The notes: generated by a model from the sequence alone, not told the origin. Positions 37,061 to 48,258 are shown, counted from the stretch's first letter. The stretch: DNA of 64,000 nucleotides from Picosynechococcus sp. PCC 7117 (GCF_001693275.1 NZ_CP016477.1:310001-374000), one strand, 5' to 3'. Numbers and translations: made by a program.

Positions 37061-37696
37061 CTACTTATTTGGTTGGGGGGTCATGCGCAGATAGGGCTTG
37101 ATTTCCTTAACGCCCTTTGGAAACTTGACCTTCGCATCCTCAGTGGAGATTGCCGGAGAAACCACAACATCTTCACCATCCTGCCAGTTGACAGGGGTCG
37201 CTACGCTGTAGTTGTCTGTGAGTTGCAACGAATCCAAAACCCGCAAAATTTCTTGGAAATTCCGGCCGGTGCTGGGGGGATAGGTAATGGTTAAACGCAC
37301 CTTCCGCTCAGGATCAATGACAAAGACTGTCCGCACCGTTACCTTCGGATTGGCATTGGGGTGGATCATGTTGTAGAGGGTAGCGACCTTCTGATCTGCG
37401 TCGGACAAAATCGGGTAATTGACAGCACATCCCTGGGTTTCGTCGATATCACCCACCCAGCCATTGTGGGAGGCCGTGTCATCAACGCTGAGGGCAATTA
37501 CCTTAGCATTGCGCTTTTCAAACTCTCCCTTTAACCGAGCCACTTCGCCCAATTCGGTGGTGCACACGGGGGTAAAGTCAGCGGGGTGAGAAAACAAAAC
37601 AACCCAACTGTCGCCGGCCCAATCGTAAAAATCAATTTCCCCAATGGTGGAATCTTGGGTAAAGTTGGGGGCCACATCGCCTAACCGGAGAGACAT
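37061..37696 (-). CDS. 1-Cys peroxiredoxin (Prx6 type)
   Basis: 211 residues. The peroxidatic Cys is C45 in HPADFTPVCTTELG. The long C-terminal domain (VVTPVNW-type segment SVATPVNWQDGEDVVVSPAI) places it in the Prx6 group, with no resolving Cys seen. It reduces hydroperoxides. AGGAG lies upstream of the ATG. It is monocistronic and divergent from psbU. Confidence 0.94.
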   Translation of the reverse strand: MSLRLGDVAPNFTQDSTIGEIDFYDWAGDSWVVLFSHPADFTPVCTTELGEVARLKGEFEKRNAKVIALSVDDTASHNGWVGDIDETQGCAVNYPILSDADQKVATLYNMIHPNANPKVTVRTVFVIDPERKVRLTITYPPSTGRNFQEILRVLDSLQLTDNYSVATPVNWQDGEDVVVSPAISTEDAKVKFPKGVKEIKPYLRMTPQPNK

Positions 37697-38003
37697 AAAC
37701 TAAACTCCTGATGTTAAATAAACTACCAAAGGATCATTATGGCCCATCTCCCTGGGAAGATGCCAAGGGAGGCGATCGCCACCGGAAAATGATAAGCTGC
37801 CGTCACAGAGCGCAATATTTATTAACTTTTGTTGCCATTCTTCAGAATCAAAAAAGCCGAGGGTGACAATCAAGCCGGAAAAATGAAATAATAAGCCAGA
37901 ATTTTTTACGTTAGTAGTTTCAGGCCGCCTGAAGCTTGGTATTTTACATAAATCTAAGAATCATCAAAAAAAGCTGGGAAAAGCCTAGGAGGAATCAATC
38001 ATA
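37697..38003. other. Divergent promoter region of the peroxiredoxin gene and psbU
   Basis: About 300 bp. Near the psbU side there is a perfect inverted repeat TTCAGG-CCG-CCTGAA at 37919-37933, and AGGAGGAAT precedes the psbU ATG at a good spacing. TATTTTACATAAAT at about 37940 could be a -10 area. No gene seen. Confidence 0.5.
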
Positions 38004-38420
38004 ATGAGTAGAGTTGTGAGTGCATTAATGGGGCTCGTCCTCATGTTCGGTTGCGCGTTCTTTAGCGTTCAGCCCCAAGCCCAAGCCCTCGATTTAAGCA
38101 ATGGCTTTGTTTCTGCAGCCGTGCTCGGTGAGCGTGTTAATCCCGCTGACAAGGTGCTTGAGTCAGAATATGGCAAGAAAATTGACCTAAACAACGCCAG
38201 CGTCCGTCTTTTCCGCGAGCTCCGTGGATTTTATCCCACATTGGCCAAACGCATCATCGAAAATGCCCCCTATGACAGCGTTGAAGATGTATTGAATATC
38301 CCCGACCTCAGCGAGAAGCAACTGGCACGGTTAGAGGAAAATTTGGAGCGTTTCACTGTAACACCGCCTGCCGATGTGTTTATTGATGGTGACCAACGTC
38401 TGAACACCGGTGACTATTAA
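38004..38420 (+). CDS. psbU: Photosystem II 12 kDa extrinsic protein
   Basis: 138 residues. A Sec signal peptide ends at PQAQA. The mature part holds a tandem helix-hairpin-helix-like fold (IDLNNASVRLFRELRGFYPTLAKRIIENAPYDSVEDVL). PsbU sits on the lumen side of photosystem II and stabilises the oxygen-evolving cluster. A strong ribosome site (AGGAGGAAT) precedes the ATG. It is monocistronic with its own terminator. Confidence 0.97.
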   Translation: MSRVVSALMGLVLMFGCAFFSVQPQAQALDLSNGFVSAAVLGERVNPADKVLESEYGKKIDLNNASVRLFRELRGFYPTLAKRIIENAPYDSVEDVLNIPDLSEKQLARLEENLERFTVTPPADVFIDGDQRLNTGDY

Positions 38421-38490
38421 AAATACAAACGAAATCTTGCTGCGTTTAGGAAGATGTTTGTGAGTCAAACCTAAATTTTCAATGGCAATT

Positions 38491-38518
38491 AACCTATTCC
38501 TGAGGGATAGGTTTTTTT
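38491..38518 (+). terminator. psbU terminator
   Basis: AACCTATTCC-TGA-GGGATAGGTT forms a ten-pair stem with one G-U pair, followed by a run of T. Confidence 0.9.
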
Positions 38519-38528
38519 ACGACAATTT

Positions 38529-39941
38529 TTAGGATTTGGGGCTCGGTTGGCATAGTCGATAAAACTGAGGTACCCAGCGGGATTCCCAATAAAATGCCCC
38601 AAAGGCCAGCACGGGCGCGAGGAAAGTCAGCAGCAGAAAGCAACCCGCCAGGGTTGACAGGGACATCGCGAAAAAATCTTGGGTCAGACGCACCAGGTCA
38701 TGGTCGAGGAGGCCCCCTTTCCCGACCCGGTAGGCAATGCGGAACGTTTCGCTGGTCATGAGCCGCCCGAAAAAGGCACCATTTTCCAGAAAGCTAAAAC
38801 TGGCCAACAGAGCATAAAGGGTTTGTTCACCGGAGACATGGCAAAAATATTTGCCGAGGGCAAAGTACAGACAAATAAAGACGGCGGCAATTTCTAAGAG
38901 ATGACCCATGGCGATAATGGCGATTTGATCCCAACCCGTCAGGATCAAAAGGATTTGCAAGAGAGTCAGACCAGCCAAGGTAATCAGGGTGCCGCGATTG
39001 CGACGGTATTGCCAAGCGAGATAGGCGATCGCCCCGTAGAGCAGCCACAAAATAATGCTGGCGCGGCCGAGGGCGAGGGTAATTCCACCCCCAAAGATAA
39101 AGTCAAAACTCGGCACAGCGGGATAGCCAAACAGCCAAAAGGCGATCGCATGGCCAATTTCATGGACGAGGGTGAGAAAGGTATTCAGAATAAAGCGACT
39201 GGGGGGCAGCAAAAAGAGAATCAGACCTAGGCCGCCACCAATGAGGAGCGCCTGGGGGGTATCCGGAGACAGTTGCCGTGACCGGGGGCGCTGGTTGGGG
39301 ATTTGGGACGGCAGAGCACCATGGAGAGAAAAACAGGTTTTGAGGAGGTATTGTCGTTGCTGACGATGGTAAACATTAAGGTAAACTTTCTCGACATCAT
39401 CTAGGGAGAAATGCTGCAAAGCCTGCTGGATAATCTGGCAATAGTCTTGGCGATCGCGCTGGTCAATTACCGTTAACTTGATCACCAAGGCCCCAGCGGA
39501 AGGGGTAACTTTGATACTCCATAGGTATGCAGCGAGTAGTTGCCGGAGTTTCAGGGTGAAAGCATCATTCTTGAGGGCAGTCTTTTGGGGCGGTTCTTGG
39601 GTGCTGAGTGCTTCCGGGGAGGGTTCTCGTTCGGCTGGGGAGAGTAAGCCCGCTACAATTGTCCATTCCCAGTCGGGAGTAACTTCCCCAAACCGCAGGC
39701 CTTCAACAGTAAAGGTTTCTGTGATCGTGTGCTCCCAGATTTTCTGCCAAGGGGTAAGGATTTGTTTGGCGATCGCCTGGTCGGGGGTATTAAAACCTTC
39801 GAGTTGAATTTTGAGGTGCTTATCAGCCACCCGTTTGAGCATCACCCGGATCTGGTGGGGTTGAAACGCTTGCCTTAACACCTGGGCGATCGCCTGGGGA
39901 TTTCCCTGTTCCGCCAATCGACGCAAATCCGACTCTTTCAC
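38529..39941 (-). CDS. Membrane protein with an M50-like HEIGHA zinc site and a duplicated N-terminal domain
   Basis: 470 residues. Residues 1 to about 210 contain two similar alpha-beta units (QPHQIRVMLKRVADKHLKIQLEGF and WSIKVTPSAGALVIKLTVID, each followed by helix and strand). About residues 225-460 form several membrane helices with LTLVHEIGHAIAFWLFGYP, the HExGH zinc motif of site-2-type peptidases. The second metal motif (NxxPxxxLDG) is not obvious, so activity is uncertain. Stop is next to the psbU terminator. Confidence 0.65.
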   Translation of the reverse strand: MKESDLRRLAEQGNPQAIAQVLRQAFQPHQIRVMLKRVADKHLKIQLEGFNTPDQAIAKQILTPWQKIWEHTITETFTVEGLRFGEVTPDWEWTIVAGLLSPAEREPSPEALSTQEPPQKTALKNDAFTLKLRQLLAAYLWSIKVTPSAGALVIKLTVIDQRDRQDYCQIIQQALQHFSLDDVEKVYLNVYHRQQRQYLLKTCFSLHGALPSQIPNQRPRSRQLSPDTPQALLIGGGLGLILFLLPPSRFILNTFLTLVHEIGHAIAFWLFGYPAVPSFDFIFGGGITLALGRASIILWLLYGAIAYLAWQYRRNRGTLITLAGLTLLQILLILTGWDQIAIIAMGHLLEIAAVFICLYFALGKYFCHVSGEQTLYALLASFSFLENGAFFGRLMTSETFRIAYRVGKGGLLDHDLVRLTQDFFAMSLSTLAGCFLLLTFLAPVLAFGAFYWESRWVPQFYRLCQPSPKS

Positions 39942-40064
39942 AGCACAACCATTCTAGAGGGGAGCATTTCGATTATGCCACCAGACTCCCTTGGCCACAA
40001 AAATAGGGAAAAACAGTTCTGTCTTTCCCCACTCATTCATTGTGCTAAAACATCTTCCGGTCTG

Positions 40065-40096
40065 AAGTCCCCCTTTGAAGGGGGATTTAGGGGGAT
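40065..40096. repeat. Short dispersed repeat next to the rpe stop
   Basis: AAGTCCCCCTTTGAAGGGGG is an inverted repeat followed by ATTTAGGGGGAT. It is of the same type as the C/G-run blocks at 3868-3916 and 53605-53641. Confidence 0.55.
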
Positions 40097-40099
40097 GTC

Positions 40100-40789
40100 C
40101 TAGGCCGCAACCGCTTCTGATTTCTTACTGTTACGAATCCCTTCAATCGCCTCAGCATAACTGGGGGCTTTGAAAACAGCAGAACCCGCAACAATCGCAT
40201 TTGCACCCGCATCAATCACTTGCCACGCATTAGCAGGCTTGATCCCACCATCGACTTCAATCCAAGGATCCAGGCCGCGCTCATCACACATGGCCCGGAG
40301 TTTTTCGATTTTGTTCACCATCGAAGGAATGAAGCTTTGGCCGCCGAACCCAGGGTTTACGCTCATGATCAAAATCAGGTCACAAACATCAAGGACGTGC
40401 TCAATGATGTCAAGGGGCGTAGAAGGATTCAACACAACCCCAGATTTTTTACCCAGTTCACGAATCTGGCAGAGGGTGCGGTGGAGGTGGGGAGACGCAT
40501 TGTGTTCTGCGTGGACGGAGATAATGTCAGCGCCAGCTTTAGCAAAATTTGCCACGTATTTTTCTGGCTCAACGATCATCAAATGCACATCCAAAGGCTT
40601 TTTGGTGTAGGGACGAATGGCTTCGACGATTAACGGCCCAATGGTGATATTCGGGACAAAACGACCATCCATGACATCGACGTGGATCCAATCAGCGCCA
40701 GCCTCATCGACTGCTTTAATTTCTTCACCAAGGCGGCTAAAGTCCGCTGAAAGAATGGACGGGGAAACTACAATTTTCTTGTCAGTCAT
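40100..40789 (-). CDS. rpe: Ribulose-phosphate 3-epimerase
   Basis: 229 residues. A TIM barrel of the Calvin cycle and pentose phosphate pathway, converting ribulose-5-P and xylulose-5-P. Motifs are [47 protein letters not shown] and [10 protein letters not shown]. The length is normal. It is monocistronic; the short repeat lies directly past its stop. Confidence 0.97.
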   Translation of the reverse strand: MTDKKIVVSPSILSADFSRLGEEIKAVDEAGADWIHVDVMDGRFVPNITIGPLIVEAIRPYTKKPLDVHLMIVEPEKYVANFAKAGADIISVHAEHNASPHLHRTLCQIRELGKKSGVVLNPSTPLDIIEHVLDVCDLILIMSVNPGFGGQSFIPSMVNKIEKLRAMCDERGLDPWIEVDGGIKPANAWQVIDAGANAIVAGSAVFKAPSYAEAIEGIRNSKKSEAVAA

Positions 40790-40909
40790 GGTGGGTGGAT
40801 TCCTCTTATTATCTCAAGAATTCTAAGTTGGTATCAATATTAACAAAAGTTTGTATCAATATTTTTTGTGGCCTAGCCTGGGTAGAGCATTGTTTCAGGA
40901 AACACTGAC

Positions 40910-41971
40910 CTAGCGCTGGGGGGGACGTAGAGGCCCATCGGTTTGTACAGGGATCAAAATACTATTTAATTTACGCAGTTGTTCAGCTGTGCCCATACAA
41001 ATTAAAAAGTCCCCAGATAACAGTAAGGTATCACCCGTCGGCCCAGGAATAAGGCTGCCATCTTGACGGCGAATTGCGAGGACGAGGGCACCGGACTGTA
41101 CCCTGAGTCGGGCTTCACTGAGGCTTTTGCCAATGTAACCGCCGCAATTGCTATCCACACGGATTTCTTCGAGGTAGTAAGACCGTTCTGCGCCAGTCAA
41201 AATGCCATCAACAAAATCCATAACCTGGGGTCTCAGGGCAGCGGCGGCTAGGCGACGTCCCCCGGTAATGTAGGGAGAAACAACGGCATCGGCTCCGGCG
41301 CGGCGTAATTTTTCCACGGCTTCTTCGGTACTAGCCCTGGCGATCGCCCGAATTTTTGGATTCAATGTTTTGGCAGAGAGTACCGTATAGAGATTTTCTG
41401 CATCGGAGCTGAGTGCCGCCACCAAACAAGTTGCCCGGTCGATTTTCGCTTCATGGAGATGTTGATCGAGGGTGGCATCTCCTTGGATGCAAATGTAGCC
41501 TTGATCCTGAGCGGCTTCGATAATGTCGGGATCTTGGTCAATGACGACAAAGGGAATATTTTCGGCGAGAAATTCCCGGGCCACCTGCTGCCCTGTGCGA
41601 CCGAGGCCACAAACAATGTAATGGTTATTGAGACGACTAATTTGCTGCTGGTACTGTTTCAATTTTTTTATCTCCTGAAAATAGCCGCTAATCATTGCTT
41701 CGATGAAACGGTTGACGATATAACCAACCGCAATCAAGCCTAAAAAAATCAGAATAATGGTGAATATCCGAGAGCGATCGCCTAGGGGATGAATTTCCCC
41801 AAAGCCCACCGTGGCTAAGGTGATCATCGTCATGTAGGCCGCATCTACCCATGACCACTGCTCCACGACAATAAACCAACTTGTCCCCAGCAGAAACAGC
41901 GCCACAAGCATCAGCAGACCCAATTGCAGTTGCCCCCTGAGGCGTCTATATTTTTGCTCAATGCTGTACAC
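40910..41971 (-). CDS. Potassium channel with RCK (TrkA-N/TrkA-C) domains
   Basis: 353 residues. Two membrane helices frame a pore loop with selectivity filter TVGFG (MITLATVGFGEIHPLG). A TrkA-N/RCK Rossmann domain follows (HYIVCGLGRTGQQVAREFL), then a TrkA-C domain near the end (GALVLAIRRQDGSLIPGPTGDTLLLSGDFLICMG). This is the MthK/Kch-type architecture of ligand-gated K+ channels. ATG 41971. It is divergent from argD. Confidence 0.92.
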   Translation of the reverse strand: MYSIEQKYRRLRGQLQLGLLMLVALFLLGTSWFIVVEQWSWVDAAYMTMITLATVGFGEIHPLGDRSRIFTIILIFLGLIAVGYIVNRFIEAMISGYFQEIKKLKQYQQQISRLNNHYIVCGLGRTGQQVAREFLAENIPFVVIDQDPDIIEAAQDQGYICIQGDATLDQHLHEAKIDRATCLVAALSSDAENLYTVLSAKTLNPKIRAIARASTEEAVEKLRRAGADAVVSPYITGGRRLAAAALRPQVMDFVDGILTGAERSYYLEEIRVDSNCGGYIGKSLSEARLRVQSGALVLAIRRQDGSLIPGPTGDTLLLSGDFLICMGTAEQLRKLNSILIPVQTDGPLRPPQR

Positions 41972-42156
41972 CGATGAACCTCAAGATAAGTCTGATGTTT
42001 GTAGGGAAAGTTGCAGACAATTTCAGCCGACCCGTAGGAAGCTAAAAAAACATAGAATTTCTTTAGCTCATTCCCCCCTTGTATTTAGCAAAAAAGATTA
42101 CCCATTGGCTAAACTGAAATTTAACTTTGAGTCTCGCCATCGAAGAGGAGTAACCC

Positions 42157-43413
42157 GTGAGTCCCCAAACGCTACTGAACCATTCCCCAGCCCAAAGCTT
42201 TAACCCAACTCAGTTCGATCAGTATGTGATGCATACCTATGGGCGCTTTCCGGTGGCGATCGCCAAGGGGGAAGGATGTCGTCTGTGGGATACCGAAGGG
42301 AAAAGTTACCTCGATTTTGTCGCAGGCATTGCCACCTGCACCCTGGGCCATGCCCACCCAGCCCTGATCCAAGCGGTCAGTGCGCAGATTCAAAAACTGC
42401 ACCATATTTCTAACCTCTACTACATCCCAGAGCAAGGCGCTTTAGCCCAGTGGATCGTCGAACATTCCTGTGCCGATAAAGTCTTTTTCTGCAACTCCGG
42501 GGCCGAAGCCAACGAAGCGGCGATTAAATTAGTCCGTAAATATGCTCACACCGTCTCAGATTTCCTCGAACAACCCGTGATCCTTTCGGCGAAATCGAGC
42601 TTCCACGGGCGTACCCTTGCGACGATTACCGCCACCGGACAACCCAAATACCAAAAACATTTCGACCCGCTCCCCGATGGGTTCGCCTACGTGCCCTACA
42701 ACGACATTCGCGCCCTCGAAGAAGCGATCACCGACATCGATGAAGGTAACCGCCGCGTCGCCGCCATTATGCTCGAAGCCCTCCAGGGAGAAGGGGGCGT
42801 CCGGCCTGGTGATGTGGAATATTTCCAAGCAGTGCGGCGCATTTGTGACGAAAACGGAATTCTCCTTGTCCTCGATGAAGTGCAAGTTGGGGTCGGGAGA
42901 ACTGGCAAATACTGGGGCTACGAAAACCTCGGCATTGAACCGGATATTTTCACCAGTGCGAAGGGATTAGCGGGAGGAATCCCCATTGGCGCGATGATGT
43001 GCAAGGATTCCTGTGCGGTCTTTAACCCTGGGGAACACGCCAGCACCTTTGGCGGTAACCCATTCTCCTGTGCGGCGGCCCTAGCGGTGGTTGAAACCCT
43101 CGAACAGGAAAACCTACTCGAAAATGTCAACGCCTGTGGGGAGCAGCTCCGGGCGGGCTTAAAGACCCTGGCTGAAAAATATCCCTACTTCAGCGATGTC
43201 CGGGGCTGGGGTTTGATCAATGGTATGGAAATTAAAGCAGACCTCGAACTCACCTCCATTGAAGTGGTCAAAGCAGCGATGGAAAAGGGTTTATTGTTAG
43301 CTCCCGCTGGCCCGAAGGTAATCCGATTTGTGCCGCCTCTGATTGTTTCCGCCGCAGAAATCAATGAGGCGATCGCCCTTTTAGACCAGACCCTCGCTGC
43401 CATGGCCCTCTAA
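42157..43413 (+). CDS. argD: Acetylornithine aminotransferase
   Basis: 418 residues. Class III PLP aminotransferase of arginine synthesis. The PLP lysine is in FTSAKGLAGGIPIGAM. FCNSGAEANEAAIKL, LDEVQVGVGRTG and HASTFGGNPFSCAAAL are family motifs. GAGGAG eight bases before GTG 42157 fixes the start. A hairpin terminator follows. Confidence 0.95.
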   Translation: MSPQTLLNHSPAQSFNPTQFDQYVMHTYGRFPVAIAKGEGCRLWDTEGKSYLDFVAGIATCTLGHAHPALIQAVSAQIQKLHHISNLYYIPEQGALAQWIVEHSCADKVFFCNSGAEANEAAIKLVRKYAHTVSDFLEQPVILSAKSSFHGRTLATITATGQPKYQKHFDPLPDGFAYVPYNDIRALEEAITDIDEGNRRVAAIMLEALQGEGGVRPGDVEYFQAVRRICDENGILLVLDEVQVGVGRTGKYWGYENLGIEPDIFTSAKGLAGGIPIGAMMCKDSCAVFNPGEHASTFGGNPFSCAAALAVVETLEQENLLENVNACGEQLRAGLKTLAEKYPYFSDVRGWGLINGMEIKADLELTSIEVVKAAMEKGLLLAPAGPKVIRFVPPLIVSAAEINEAIALLDQTLAAMAL

Positions 43414-43442
43414 ATTTCTTTATCCTGCCCAAAGCAATAAAA

Positions 43443-43481
43443 AGCTCCCCCATTGTTAAAAAATCGGGGAGTTTTATTTTT
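43443..43481 (+). terminator. Terminator between argD and the radical SAM gene, probably bidirectional
   Basis: CTCCCC pairs with GGGGAG around a loop that includes a run of A. The stem is followed by TTTTATTTTT on the plus strand, and by CTTTTTATT on the minus strand. Confidence 0.8.
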
Positions 43482-43502
43482 ACATGCTTGGCCCAGTGGG
43501 AA

Positions 43503-45068
43503 TTACACCGTAACGGGGGTGGGAGTAGAGGTTTCTTCCTGTTCTAAAAATTCCGTTAACTGGGTTTCGATGCTGTCTTTGACGATCTGGCGATATTCCA
43601 GGAAATGCTCGTTGTGGGCGCAGAGGGTGAGGTAATGCTCAAAAACTGCCGGATTGTGGCGCAAAATACCAAATAAATGGTGCCAGAAGCGCCAGCGGGT
43701 ATCCCGTTTAATGCCCTGTCGCCAAATGACGATCGCCAATGCCTTGAGATCGACCAGGCTGGGCAACTTGGCCGGGGGATGACATTTGGGCGCGCCCAAT
43801 TTCAGGAAACAACGATAAATGCGGTCTAGATAAAGGTGGGGATCGTAGAGTTGCCAAAAGGCGTGGACATACTCATTGGCAATGTCTTCGAGGGGACGGG
43901 TGGGGATGAAATTCATCAGGGTCGTTTGGTTGATGTTGCCGTCCTTTTTCGCCCGGAGTCGCCCTTCTGCTTCGAGGCGGTGCCAGAGAGCCGTATTCGG
44001 TAAGGCCTGGAGCATCGCAAAGGTGGTGGTGGGGATCGCCGTCAGTTCTGCAAATTTGATAATGCGATCGCCTGCCCCTTTCTTCTCCCCATCGAAGCCG
44101 ATAATAAAACCCGCCATGGGCCGCAATCCCGCTTGAATAATTTTGTCAATGGATTCAGCGAGGGAACTGCGGGTATTTTGAAATTTTTTCGTCAGTTGCA
44201 GACTCTCTTCGTCAGGGGTTTCAATACCCAGGAAAACCGCATCAAAGAAACATTCCACCATCAAATCCATCAGTTCTGGATCGTCAGCGAGATCCACCGA
44301 AGCTTCAGTATTGAAGCGGAAGGGATATTGATGTTCCCGTTGCCATTCCTTAAGGGCCTTGAGGAGGAGTTTGACATTGCGTTTATTGCCGATGAAATTA
44401 TCATCCACCATGAAAATACTCCGTCGCCAACCCAATTCGTAGAGGCAATCTAACTCCTTAAGAAGCTGCTCTGGGGTTTTGGTGCGGGGTTTGCGCCCAT
44501 AGAGGACGATGATGTCACAAAATTCACATTGGAAGGGACAGCCCCGGGAAAATTGCACTGACATCGAATCATACTGATCCAATTCCAGCAGATCATAACG
44601 GGGGACGGGGGTGGTGGTGACATCGGGTTTTTCCTCAGCCCGAAAGGTGCCTGAGGTTGCGCCATTATTAACGGCCTCCACAAACATCGGCAGGGTGATT
44701 TCCCCTTCATCGAGGATCAAAAAGTCCGCCCCCACATCCTGGACTTCTTCAGGTACCGACGTCGGGTAGGGGCCACCAACGGCCACTAATTTATCTCGTT
44801 TTTTGGCTTCTTTGATTTGATCGAGGAGGTCATCCTTTTGGACGATCATCGCCGACATCAAGACCAGATCGGCCCATTCCCATTCCGCTTCGGTGACAGC
44901 ACGGATATTGCGGTCAACCAGCTTAAATTCCCATTCTTGGGGTAAAATCGCCGCCACAGTAATCAAGCCCAAGGGGGGCAGCAGCACCTTGCGGTTGACC
45001 AGTTCAAGGATTTTTTCGTAGGACCAAAAGGTGGGCGGAAAAACCGGATAAATGAGGAGGACACGCAT
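43503..45068 (-). CDS. B12-binding-domain radical SAM protein with DUF4070-like tail
   Basis: 521 residues. An N-terminal cobalamin-binding-type Rossmann domain covers about 1-140; I see no DxHxxG motif, so cobalamin may bind base-off without His or may not bind at all. The radical SAM cluster is C177-x3-C181-x2-C184 (GCPFQCEFC). A helical C-terminal region (DUF4070 type) ends with an acidic, Thr-rich tail. Related proteins modify hopanoids, chlorophyll or lipids; the substrate here is unknown. No partner gene is adjacent. Confidence 0.85.
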   Translation of the reverse strand: MRVLLIYPVFPPTFWSYEKILELVNRKVLLPPLGLITVAAILPQEWEFKLVDRNIRAVTEAEWEWADLVLMSAMIVQKDDLLDQIKEAKKRDKLVAVGGPYPTSVPEEVQDVGADFLILDEGEITLPMFVEAVNNGATSGTFRAEEKPDVTTTPVPRYDLLELDQYDSMSVQFSRGCPFQCEFCDIIVLYGRKPRTKTPEQLLKELDCLYELGWRRSIFMVDDNFIGNKRNVKLLLKALKEWQREHQYPFRFNTEASVDLADDPELMDLMVECFFDAVFLGIETPDEESLQLTKKFQNTRSSLAESIDKIIQAGLRPMAGFIIGFDGEKKGAGDRIIKFAELTAIPTTTFAMLQALPNTALWHRLEAEGRLRAKKDGNINQTTLMNFIPTRPLEDIANEYVHAFWQLYDPHLYLDRIYRCFLKLGAPKCHPPAKLPSLVDLKALAIVIWRQGIKRDTRWRFWHHLFGILRHNPAVFEHYLTLCAHNEHFLEYRQIVKDSIETQLTEFLEQEETSTPTPVTV

Positions 45069-45182
45069 GGTATTTAAAGTTTTATGATGAAAGGGTTTTA
45101 AAAAGGCTGATTTTTAGAAGGCGATCGCCGACCATCATCAAAACTGATGTCAGGTAAGCGCACAAGTGCCTTCAGTGTAGCG

Positions 45183-45401
45183 CTAAAGTTTTGTAACAGT
45201 ATCCACGGCGAAAATTGGCCCCACCATGGCGATAGAAACCGCATCGGCGAGGACTTCTCCCGTTACAGTAACTTGCAGCCCTGGCTGCTGACAGGTCTGG
45301 GGCAAATCCCGCAGTTCATAGTTGACCCCCGCTGCTGTTTCGAGAACCCATACGCCAACACCCAAGGATTGATGGGCAATGCGCCCCGTTAACTCTTGCA
45401 T
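45183..45401 (-). CDS. Small conserved-looking protein, function unknown
   Basis: 72 residues, beta-rich with an OB-like appearance (GRIAHQSLGVGVWVLETAAGVNYELRDLPQTC; VTVTGEVLADAVSIAMVGPIFAV). Codon use and spacing fit a real gene. It lies between fbp and the radical SAM gene on the same strand. I do not recognise the family. Confidence 0.6.
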   Translation of the reverse strand: MQELTGRIAHQSLGVGVWVLETAAGVNYELRDLPQTCQQPGLQVTVTGEVLADAVSIAMVGPIFAVDTVTKL

Positions 45402-45454
45402 TCAGCTTCACCTCACAGTTGTCGATCCGAATTTTTGCCACATCCTCTCAATGC

Positions 45455-46696
<1,242 letters not shown>

Positions 46697-46740
46697 CTAG
46701 GATGGCCAGTAGAGAAAAATTGTGAGCTTGTAATCTGCGT

Positions 46741-48258
46741 ATGTTTCAACGTCGTGCTAGTGGTGTTCTGTTGCATCCTACGTCTTTGCCGGGTCGATTT
46801 GGAATCGGCGATCTAGGGCCAGAAGCCTATCGATTTATTGATTTTCTTGCCGATAGTGGACAGCAGGTTTGGCAAGTTCTACCCCTGGGGCCAACGGGGT
46901 TTGGGAATTCTCCTTATCTGTGTTATTCGGCCTTTGCGGGCAATCCGATGCTGTTAAATTTGGAATGGCTGGCTTCAGAAGATTTATTAGAAGAAGCTGA
47001 TTTGGCGGCCTGTCCAAGCTGCCCTAGAGACCGGGTGGACTATGATCAGGCGATCGCCTTTAAGATGCCCCTCCTGAGAAAAGCCTGTAAACGCTTCCAG
47101 GCGGTGGCGACCCCAGAGAGAAAACAAGAATTTCAAACCTTTTGCGAAGAGCAGGCCTATTGGCTCAATGATTATGCGCTCTTTATGGCCCTCAAGGAAG
47201 CCCACGATGGTAAAAGCTGGTATGACTGGGATGCGGCCCTCGCTTGGCGTGATCCAAAGGCGATCGCCGAGCAGACAGAGATCCTCGCCGATCAAATCTT
47301 TTTCCACAAATACGCCCAATCAGAATTTTTCCGCCAGTGGTCAACCCTAAAAAGCTATGCCAATGAAAAGGGCATCCAAATCTTTGGGGATTTGCCGATC
47401 TATGTGGCCCACGACAGCGCCGATGTGTGGGGCCATCCGAAAATTTTCCGTCTCGATTACGAAACCGGGGCTGCCAAGTGGATGGCGGGAGTCCCACCGG
47501 ATTATTTCAGCGAAACGGGCCAACTCTGGGGCAACCCAGTCTACAACTGGCGTAACCTGTCGCGCCGTCACTATTCTTGGTGGATCGAGCGCATTAAAAC
47601 CATGCTGGAGTATGTCGATATTGTTCGTATCGATCACTTCCGGGGTTTTGAAGCGTTTTGGGCGGTGCCTCAGGGCGAAAAAACGGCGATGAATGGCCGC
47701 TGGATCAAAGCTAAGGGTGACGAATTTTTTGCATTACTCAAAGATAAACTCGGTGAATTGCCCATCGTTGCCGAGGATCTAGGGGTAATCACGCCGGATG
47801 TGGAGGCCCTGCGGGATAAATATCGCTTGCCAGGTATGAAGATTTTGCACTTTGCCTTCGATAGTGATCGCGCTAATCCGTTTCTACCGTTCAACTACAC
47901 TAATCGCAATTGCATTGTCTACACGGGCACCCATGACAATGACACCACTGTGGGCTGGTTTGACAAGCGCAGTGACGAAGAAAAGGCACGGGTCACGGAT
48001 TACCTTGGTTGTCTCTGCGATGAGGGGATTCACTGGGGCTTGATTCGTCTGGCGTTGGGTTCCGTGGCAAATCTGGCCGTTTTCCCCCTCCAGGATCTGC
48101 TTGGTTTGGGATCTGAGGCAAAGATGAATACCCCTGGAGTGGCGGCAGGCAACTGGACTTGGCGCTACCAGCCGGAAATGCTGAGTGATGACCTCATTGG
48201 CAAATTACGCTACCTCGTCTATCTTTACGGGCGTGAACCGGAGTATCGAGGCGAATAA
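46741..48258 (+). CDS. malQ: 4-alpha-glucanotransferase
   Basis: 505 residues, family GH77. Catalytic residues lie in DIVRIDHFRGFEAFWAVP (nucleophile Asp), IVAEDLGVITPDV (acid/base Glu) and YTGTHDNDTTVGWF (Asp). SGVLLHPTSLPGRFGIGDLG is the typical start. It reshapes alpha-glucans in glycogen breakdown. Divergent from fbp; the next gene starts directly at its stop. Confidence 0.96.
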   Translation: MFQRRASGVLLHPTSLPGRFGIGDLGPEAYRFIDFLADSGQQVWQVLPLGPTGFGNSPYLCYSAFAGNPMLLNLEWLASEDLLEEADLAACPSCPRDRVDYDQAIAFKMPLLRKACKRFQAVATPERKQEFQTFCEEQAYWLNDYALFMALKEAHDGKSWYDWDAALAWRDPKAIAEQTEILADQIFFHKYAQSEFFRQWSTLKSYANEKGIQIFGDLPIYVAHDSADVWGHPKIFRLDYETGAAKWMAGVPPDYFSETGQLWGNPVYNWRNLSRRHYSWWIERIKTMLEYVDIVRIDHFRGFEAFWAVPQGEKTAMNGRWIKAKGDEFFALLKDKLGELPIVAEDLGVITPDVEALRDKYRLPGMKILHFAFDSDRANPFLPFNYTNRNCIVYTGTHDNDTTVGWFDKRSDEEKARVTDYLGCLCDEGIHWGLIRLALGSVANLAVFPLQDLLGLGSEAKMNTPGVAAGNWTWRYQPEMLSDDLIGKLRYLVYLYGREPEYRGE

